DNA of 64,000 nt, taken from positions 10,814,517 to 10,878,516 of the forward strand of contig JAUCBN010000005.1 of assembly GCA_035048815.1 (NCBI GenBank). Direction: 5' to 3'. This DNA is from Abelmoschus esculentus (lineage: Eukaryota > Streptophyta > Magnoliopsida > Malvales > Malvaceae). Below, in pieces: positions 56,831 to 64,000 of this stretch. Both the position numbers and the translations under genes were made by a program. The notes under the pieces are model-generated. The model ran no database searches. It had not been told where the DNA came from and was given only the letters and a program-made list of their open reading frames with translations. The stretch's first letter is position 1, and each line of letters starts with the position of its first letter.

Positions 56831-58604
56831 GAATCCTCAATGCACTTCATTTAGTTTTTCTTAGATGGTGTCTGCATTATTGTCTTTGCATTTTCTGCTT
56901 TCAGTTTGTTTCTTTATGTTTTAACTAATCTCGCTATCTTTCACCCAAAAATGACAATGACTCTTTGTAAAGGGCTTCTTATCTTGTTCTCTTTACTCTT
57001 TTTATTCAATGAAGAGGTGCACTTTTTTATATACCCTTTTCTTACCCATTTAATGATTCTTGGATATTTAATGCTTATTGTGTCTCCGATTCAGACACAT
57101 AAAAAGAAAAATAATTAAATGTTGTGATCACAATAAAGTAAAATTTTGTCTTTAATCCGTTTCGGTCAGAAAATTTGATAAACGAGATTACTACTCTTTC
57201 GATAATGTTCGATGATAAGAAGGCCCCGTAGAAAATGAGCTTACTCAGTTTCGAGAATTCCAAAAGGTAAAAAACATAAAAAAAAATGAAAAAAAGAAAG
57301 AAAAGAAAAAAAAAAGAAGAAAAAAGAGGTGAAAATTTTGAAAACCCTTAAATGAACGAGCAACCCAATAAGTCTCGGAGCATCCTGATGGAGCTGTAGG
57401 GGAAGAACGAGTCTAATAAGGAGATAGAGTTCCACCAGTTCGATACCCTAGCGTCAGTGATGACTCTTTGAAGACACTGACATCCTAATACATTAATGAT
57501 TAAGTGCAAACAAAAGCACATGTTTACAGTTGGAATACTCAGACCGAGTTACAAGAGAAACAAATATGAGAACTATAAAGAGTAGTTTTCAAGCGAATCA
57601 AGCGAGTACTGTAATCATGAGGATGAACTGAGCATATTGAATAGACTTTTTACACTCAAATATTGCCACAACATTTCAGGGCAAAACATTAACTATCGAG
57701 CGTCAAGTTTGAAACACTCTAGCTTTGGATATCCAAGGATCTTGTTTCTTTTATTTTTACTATCAATTTTTAATTTAATTTTTGAGCATTAAAAAATCAT
57801 TTCAAAACATTCTTAATTTCATTTTTGACAAAATGCAAGGCCATTGATGCATTTAACCATCTTTGATTAATCCCACGAGTGGCAACATTACATGATAAAA
57901 GGTTTCCTATGAAAGAGTCCTTTCCCTTTTCGAGAAGATTGCTCGAGCTTATTGACAAAGAAGTTCAGCTTTTGAACCAAATATGAAAAACAAAATTTTG
58001 GGGGCAAAATTTTGTTGGGGAAAAAGACCGCCTTTCAAAATAGGGGAAAGAGTTCCCTCACAGATAATGTTGACCAGGTTTGACCCATGAAAGAAATTTT
58101 TGAAGAGAGGCTTGAATTAAGCCAAACATTTTGAGAAGATGGAACCCATTCGGATTGGGGCACAATTAATTGCAAGACTTTGCGAGCGATGCGACTTTTT
58201 AGGAGTTTGTGCTAGATATCTATATTTTGGGGCAAGCGTTCACCTTAGCTTCAAGAGTGAGCAAAGACAACATTTCTAACCTTGGTCACGAATCTAGTGG
58301 ACCTTATTTTGACCAACACAAGCTGATAGTCTCCTATCTAGAAGAAGATTCGGCGTGCTGAAAGCCCGAAGTATCTAAGTGTGATCAAATTTTGAGGATA
58401 ATCCTTAAAAAGAAAAACATTCATCATTTAGTTAAACATCCTTAAGATTAGGGGAATGTTCATATATGTATTTGTTCATACATCATTTATATTTAGGCAT
58501 CCCTAGGATTAGAGGGAATACTAACACATGCATACATACATTTCTACCTTTATTGACAGATATTCAAAAAGAAAAAGAAAATTGTGAATTTATAGCTTGA
58601 CAAG
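56831..58604 (+). other. Tat element interior without pol
   Basis: After gag no protease, reverse transcriptase or integrase is readable. The sequence looks like the non-coding 3' interior of such elements (A-rich run near 57270-57325, 'GGGGCAAAATTTTGTTGGGG' near 58000). Either pol was deleted or the element is non-autonomous. The 3' LTR is not in the window, perhaps beyond the Athila insertion. Confidence 0.6.
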
Positions 58605-59773
58605 TGATAAGTTCTCAACTCACTATCACTTTCTACACTTTTCATGGGCACTTATGATCAATTCTACACCCATTTGAACCAATTCATGGACTTAATGTGA
58701 TAAATTTAGGGATTATGCCATTAAAGATTATATTTGTAGAAAAGGCGTACTTTATTTCATTTTCTTATCTGAGCAGGAACAAGTACTGCCAAGGCAACAG
58801 AATGAGGCCGAGGCAAGACCTGATAACGAGGCAGTAGAGGAGAAAAAGGTAATATGGCTGGCAATTGAAGGAGAAAAATAAGGAGAACGTTGCTGAACAA
58901 GGAGACCAAAAATCAGAGTTGAACAACGCAAGAAAAGTCCAAGGACAAGGCCACGCGGGATGAAATCTTCTAGAAGATCAAACTTGAAAATATTTACCCT
59001 ATGTACATAACTTGTTCCTTACTCCAAGTTGTACTATAATTAGGAAAGGTTTGCCCTAGGCAAAGCCTATATAAGGCATAACCGTCCTAGGGGTTAAACA
59101 TATTAGATTCAACATATACAATTCCATCGAGAGAGTTTAGGGACAATTTTTCCCTTCTTGTTCTAAGTCTTCTTAGGGTTTTGGTGAAGGTTGTCAAGTA
59201 TTTATGAGACGAGATTGTACTTTGTTTCTTGTTCCTAATGCAATAAAATATCGAAGTTTGCTTATCCTTTGTCATTCCTTGTTCTTACATTCAAGCTCAA
59301 GAGAGAAGTTTGTGACTAATCCATTTATCTAATATCGAAAGAGTTAGATTCACAAAAGGGATAAGTATGGTGTTTCAATCGGGAAATACTAACTCGGCCT
59401 AGAGATAGGTTAAGAGTTTCAGCGGCTAAGAGAAGTGTGGGATTGGTTGGTGATTATAATTAATTCACACCGAGAGGCATCATCAAGGACTGGTCATCAA
59501 TAGTATTTTGACTTAGAGATAAGCGAAATCATGCAAGAACACTTTGCCGAACTTTGGTAAATCTGTCCAAGAGTAAGAGATTGCCGCGGCAGAGAACATT
59601 GTCGTTGCCAACTTATCTGTGTTTTTACTTTTCTTTTATAGAAACAAGAAGATCAAAGGAAACATATTGAGTATACTAATCTTTGTGGAGACGATAACTT
59701 GATAAATGCTCATCACTTTATTACTTGAAGACGTGTTCACTTGTACATAATTGCGCATATTCAGCACGCATCA
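58605..59773 (+). repeat. 5' LTR of the right Athila element
   Basis: TGATAAGTTCTCAACTCACT...CACGCATCA, 1169 bp, ending next to the primer site. The partner LTR is outside the window. Confidence 0.82.
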
Positions 59774-59776
59774 AGT

Positions 59777-59797
59777 TTTTGGCGCCGTTGCCAGGGA
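59777..59797 (+). other. primer binding site, Athila type
   Basis: TTTTGGCGCCGTTGCCAGGG lies three bases inside the LTR. This is the site class known from Athila elements (tRNA-Asp type, from memory). Confidence 0.9.
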
Positions 59798-59885
59798 TTG
59801 ACAACTTAATTTTGTTTTCTTTATTTTCTTGCTCTTATTTTAGTATTAGTTATTTTTATTTTTATTTTTATTTGGTTTTGCGTGT

Positions 59886-61250
59886 ATGACCAGGGCCAAC
59901 CCTAGCGATCCACTGTACAAAATTGATCCAGAAATCGAAAGGACTTATCAGAGGTTGAGAAGACAGATCCAAGGAACCATGATAGTGAATCCAGGAAATC
60001 AGAACCTACCTGAAGGTATTGGAGGCCATCAACAGCAACCACTGCCGCAACCATTGTCGCGGTAGCTAACTATTAGAGATTTTCTGGTGGAAGATTTAAA
60101 TGGATTGAACCCTGGCGTTATTACACCATAGATTGAGGCAACCCACTTTGAACTTAAACCTGTGACGTTCAATATGCTTAATACTATTAGACAATTTAGT
60201 GGGGCTGCAACAGAAGATGCCATACAACATCTCAAATCCTTCATGGAAGTATGCAACTCTTTCAAAATCCAAGGAGTTCATAAAGACATTTTGAGGCTGA
60301 AACTCTTCCCCTATTCACTGAGGGATAGGGCCAAAACCTGGTTAAACAGTATTCCGACAGGATCAATTGGATCTTGGAGTGAACTCTGTCGAGAGTTCAT
60401 TACGAGATTTAACCCTACAAATCTATATGATAGAATCCGTAATGAGATCACTTCATTTAGACAGGCTGATGATGAAACTATGTACGAGGCTTGGGAACGC
60501 TATAGAGAGTTACTGAACAGATGTCCACTACATGGATTCCCACTATGGACGCAAGTAACCATGTTCTATAATGCCACCAATGCCCCAAAAAGAATGATGT
60601 TGGATGCCTCAGTAAACGACACACTCCTTGAAAAAGCTCTGGAAGAAGCTATAGAAATTCTGAACAAACTCGCAAGGAATGATTTCCAATTTCCTACTTC
60701 TAGGCGAGGAGGACTAAGACGCCAAGCCACAGTGAATGAACTAGAAACCAACAATTCAGTGGCAGCACAATTGACATCTTTGACAAAAATGATTCAGAAC
60801 ATGCAAGTACAACAAAATACTCATAAGGTAAAAGCAACAAATTCCTCTGAGTATATGCAAGACAAGGAAACTGGCTTTTATATGGGAAACTGCAACCGGA
60901 ATAACAACATGATGTCAAATATATACAATCCGGCATGGAGAAGGCATCCAAAATTTTCATGGAGCAATCCTAACAATGCCTTGAACCCCACCAACCAAAC
61001 CTCAAATTATCAACATTCACTGCCGTAGCAGCAAGTGCAGCAGTCACTGTCGCAGCAACAGATGCATCAGCAGATGCATCAACAGCAGTTTATGAACTCA
61101 TTAGAAAATACTCTCAAGGCTTTTATTATGAAAACTGAATCATATATGGTTGAGAACAGCAGTTCCATGAAGAGGACTGATGACTTCATGAATAGAACAG
61201 AGATGAGGCTGCAAAACTAGGAAGCTGCTATAAAATCACTAGAAATCCAA
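59886..61250 (+). pseudogene. Athila gag, nearly complete but broken
   Basis: It starts MTRANPSDPLYKIDPEIERT. The gag domain has 'FNMLNTIRQFSGAATEDAIQ', 'LKLFPYSLRDRAKTWLNSIP', 'EITSFRQADDETMYEAWERY' and 'RCPLHGFPLWTQVTMFYNAT'. Stops lie at 60062 and 60129, leaving an open stretch of 288 codons at 60162-61028, and at 61027. The tail is rich in Gln and Met (QQQMHQQMHQQQF), then NRTEMRLQN. No zinc knuckle is seen, which is normal for Athila. Confidence 0.92.
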
Positions 61251-61324
61251 GTTATTCAGTTTGCTCAAAGACAAAATACTAGACCACAGGGGGATTATCT
61301 AGTAATACTGAAGTTGCTAAGAGA

Positions 61325-62345
61325 ATGGACCATGAACAATGCAAAGCAATCACAATAAGAAGTGGTCTACAATTGAAGGAAACAATGGGAAAGCTAGCAA
61401 CCAAAGTTCCACCAACAATAAAGGAGGACATAGACAAGGAGGACTTGGATGCTGAACAAACTAAAGACAATGACGATGCCCCAGTAGAGAGCTCGGTAGC
61501 ACCTGCACTTCCTATCGAGACAGTAAGACAAACAGTGGTCCCAAGTATTAAATTCAAGACTAATGAGACAGACCCTGGAAAAAATGAGACCACCACCACC
61601 TTTCCCACAAAGGTTGAAAAAAAAGAAACAGGACCACCAGTTTACGAAATTCCTTGATATTCTAAAGCAAGTCCACATCAACTTGCCATTTGTTGAGGCA
61701 ATTGAACAGATGCCCAACTACGCTAAATTCTTGAAAGACATTGTGTCTAAGAGAAAGAAGCTATGAGAGTTTGAGACAGTGGCAGCAACTAAAGGATGCA
61801 TGGTAATGCTGCACAATCGTATGCCACCCAAACTGAAGGATCCTGGATGCTTTATCATACCTTGTGCGATTGATAACAATTATGAAGGAAAGGCACTATG
61901 TGACCTAGGAGCAAGCATAAATCTCATGCCCAAATTAGTCTTTCAAAAGCTTGGAATAGGAAGGGCAAAACCTACGATAGTGCTACTCCAACTTGTGGAT
62001 AGATCCTATATGCATCCAGAAGGAAAAATTGAGGATATATTGGTAAGGGTTAACAAGTTTATTTTTCCTGCCGACTTCCTTGTCCTTGACTGTGAAGCAT
62101 ACAAAAATGCACCGATCATCCTAGGAAGACCTTTCCTTGGCACTGGACTAACCTTAATTGATGTGGAGAATGGAGAGTTAATAATGAGGGTCAATGACCA
62201 GCAAATCAAACTCAATGTTTTCCAAACCTTGAAAAGACATGATGATCCAGAAGATTGTCAGATGCTGGACAATGCAGATGCAGTTCATACAAGACCCTGT
62301 CTTAGCAACAACTATCTCGGTAGCAACCTCGACAATACACCATAA
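61325..62345 (+). pseudogene. Athila linker and aspartic protease
   Basis: 'MDHEQCKAITIRSGLQL' opens the acidic linker. A run of eight A at about 61617-61624 goes with a frame change. Then follow 'FVEAIEQMPNYAKFLKDIVS', a stop at 61764, 'CMVMLHNRMPPKLKDPGCFI', ALCDLGASINLMPKLVF (active site about 61895-61945), IEDILVRVNKFIFPADFLVL and 'APIILGRPFLGTGLTLIDVE'. The 188-codon block at 61779-62345 is intact, so the protease domain itself looks undamaged. Confidence 0.9.
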
Positions 62346-62387
62346 GTCTGCCTTAGCAGCATATTTGACGACTGCTATAGCAGTATA

Positions 62388-63671
62388 TTGGATAGAGCAG
62401 AAGCATTAGAAAATGAAGTGGTCAACTGGACAGCTCATCTGCCAGGTAAATATTTCGAACCTTTAGACTACCCAGGTAAAACTGAAACATCCATAAAAGA
62501 ATCAGTAGTCACTAAACTAAAACCCTTACCTGAAAAATTGAAATATGCTTATTTGGGAGTCAATCACATAATACCCGTAATCATTTCCTCTAAGTTACAA
62601 CCAGAATAGGAACAAAGCTTGATCAAGATGTTACGATAGCACAAAAAGGCATTTGGATGGTCTATTGACGATTTAAAGGGAATAAGCCCGACAATGTGTA
62701 TGCATAAAATCCTCTTAGAGGAAGATCATAAACCCACTGTTAAGGCCCAATAGAGACTTAACCATGCCATAAAGGAGGTAGTACATAAAGAAATAATCAA
62801 AAGGCTTGATGCCGAAATTATCTTCCCTATTTCTGACAGTGCATGGGTAAGCCCAGTAATGTGTACCCAGGAAAGGTAGTATGACTGTCATAACCAACGA
62901 GAACAACGAGTTGATCTCAAACAGGACTGTGGCCGGTTGAAGGGTTTGTATGGATTATCACAAGTTGAATAAAGCAACCAAGAATGATCATTTCCTTTTA
63001 CCCTTTATGGATGAAATACTTGATAGACTTACCGGTAAACCTTACTATTGCTTTCTTGATGACTATTCAGGATACAATCAAATTGCCATTAATCTATAAG
63101 ACCAGGCAAAAACCATCTTCACCTGCCCATATGGAACTTATGTATTTAGACGAATGTTGTTCGGCCTCTGCAATGCCCCGACAACCTTTCAGAGATGCAT
63201 GATGGTAATTTTTTCTGACATGATAAAGGACTTCTTGGAGATATTCATGGGTGATTTTTCAGTCTTTGGAGACAGCTTTGATCACTGCCTCGGCAATTTG
63301 GAAAAAAGTGTTACAAAGATGTGAAAAATCCAATTTAGTCCTCAATTGGGAAAAATGCCACTCCATGGTAAATGGGGGCATAGTATTGGGACACAAAATA
63401 TCATCAGAAGGAATTGAAGTGGATAAAGCAAAAATTGATATGATAAAGAATTTGCCTCCACCACTTTTTGTGAAAGGAATTCGAAGCTTCTTGGGCCATG
63501 CAGGCTTTTATAGGAGGTTTATTTCTAACTTTTCTAAAATTTCTAAACCTCTGTGTAAGCTGCTTGAACAAGACAGAAAATTCAAATTCAACAAGGAATG
63601 TACTGAAACATTCGAAGCCCTAAAAGAGAAGTTCGTCACAGCACCAATAGTGGTCCCACTAGATTGGTCGC
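62388..63671 (+). pseudogene. Athila reverse transcriptase, truncated by an LTR
   Basis: 'LPEKLKYAYLGVNHIIPVII' precedes the domain. Next come 'VDYHKLN'-type codons (MDYHKLNKATKNDHFLLPF), 'PYYCFLDDYSGYNQIAINL', a stop, 'TIFTCPYGTYVFRRMLFGLC', then EIFMGDFSVFGDSFDHCL, where the active-site pair is GD in place of DD. 'GIVLGHKISSEGIEVDKAKI' and 'FLGHAGFYRRFISNFSKISK' follow. It stops at PLDWS at 63671. There are stops at 62607, 62637, 62751 and others. Confidence 0.9.
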
Positions 63672-64000
63672 TGATGAGTGTTTAAAAAGGCTATTATTTA
63701 CTATTCTTTTCCTAAACAATATGTACTCAATACCCACTAATTCGAGCTGATACATATACTTATTGTTCAATAATTGATATTTCTCTACCACAACATATAA
63801 AGATAATATTTGTGAGAAAAAAGGCTTTATGGTGTGTTTTTGTGTAGTTGCAGGAATTACCTGCCGAGGAAGCAGTAGTGTCGAAGGCAAAACCAATACC
63901 GAGGTAGCAGCACTACCGAAGACAGAAGCAATACCGCAGCAGCAGAAGCTCTAATAATGATGCTGGGGGATTGAAAGAGAAAAATGAGCTAAGAATGCCT
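63672..64000 (+). repeat. start of another Athila-type LTR inside reverse transcriptase
   Basis: TGATGAGTGTTTAAAAAGGC begins exactly where the reverse transcriptase reading stops (PLDWS). Athila LTRs start TGATGAGT (compare the minus-strand read at 37202). The later part, with CAGGAATTACCTGCCGAGGA and GAGGTAGCAGCACTACCGAA, resembles 58770-58860 in style. It runs off the window, so neither its end nor a target duplication can be checked. Confidence 0.7.

Larger units (their letters stand above)
58605..64000 (+). mobile_element. Athila-type retrotransposon, runs off right edge
   Basis: 5' LTR, Athila primer site, gag, protease and reverse transcriptase follow in order on the plus strand. It is inserted in the tail of the Tat element. 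Many stops break the frame, and another Athila-type LTR is inserted at 63672. Its gag and protease are clearly related to the nested minus-strand Athila at 35828-41225, but the LTRs differ, so they are different families. Confidence 0.9.

Overview
This is a repeat-dense, AT-rich piece of a plant nuclear genome. Three things show this: an elongation factor 1-alpha (EF1A) gene structure with plant-type introns, two plant-specific MIR395 hairpins, and many plant LTR-retrotransposon lineages (Ty1/copia, Tekay-type chromovirus, Tat/Ogre-like, Athila). A dicot is likely, and the general look of the repeats would fit a cotton-like (Malvaceae) genome, but that last step is inference only.

Layout. 1-3950 is a decayed Ty1/copia element on the minus strand, running off the left edge. 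4126-4274 and 17125-17580 are two halves of a broken, intron-free copy of a dolichyl-diphosphatase-like (LPP-gamma) gene. It is split by a Tekay-type Ty3/gypsy element (4275-17124, minus strand, perfect AAAGG target duplication), which itself carries a 3.66 kb insertion (6999-10659) bounded by 40-bp duplications of host pol sequence. 18458-28235 is a non-autonomous LTR element with 2.3 kb LTRs and an internal region full of short repeats (perfect ATGAC duplication), inserted in the loop of an older foldback repeat. 28712-31200 is a solo or decayed Tat-type LTR. 31200-33820 is AT-rich and holds a hAT-like MITE. 33825-43460 is a gag-only copia element (TAATT duplication) with an Athila derivative nested inside it (35828-41225, AAGGC duplication).

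The low-copy island is about 44.0-51.4 kb. It holds an EF1A gene with intact splice structure but a premature stop at codon 67 and an Arg-to-Cys change in the G3 region, so it is called a young pseudogene. It also holds two divergent MIR395 hairpins with identical mature sequences, TATA boxes and a sulfur-response-like motif between them, and two tRNA-derived SINE-like repeats.

From about 52.57 kb to the right edge are a Tat/Ogre-like 5' LTR with gag (pol missing), an Athila element inserted after it (58605 onward, with gag, protease and reverse transcriptase, all broken), and the start of another Athila-type LTR at 63672 inserted into that reverse transcriptase.

Apart from the microRNA genes nothing in the window looks like an intact functional gene. 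The retroelement reading frames carry many stops, several of them readable as C-to-T (or G-to-A) changes. The most biologically interesting parts are the MIR395 pair with its shared promoter region, the freshly broken EF1A gene, the processed LPP-gamma pseudogene cut by a retroelement, and the unusual non-autonomous element with its internal repeat fields.
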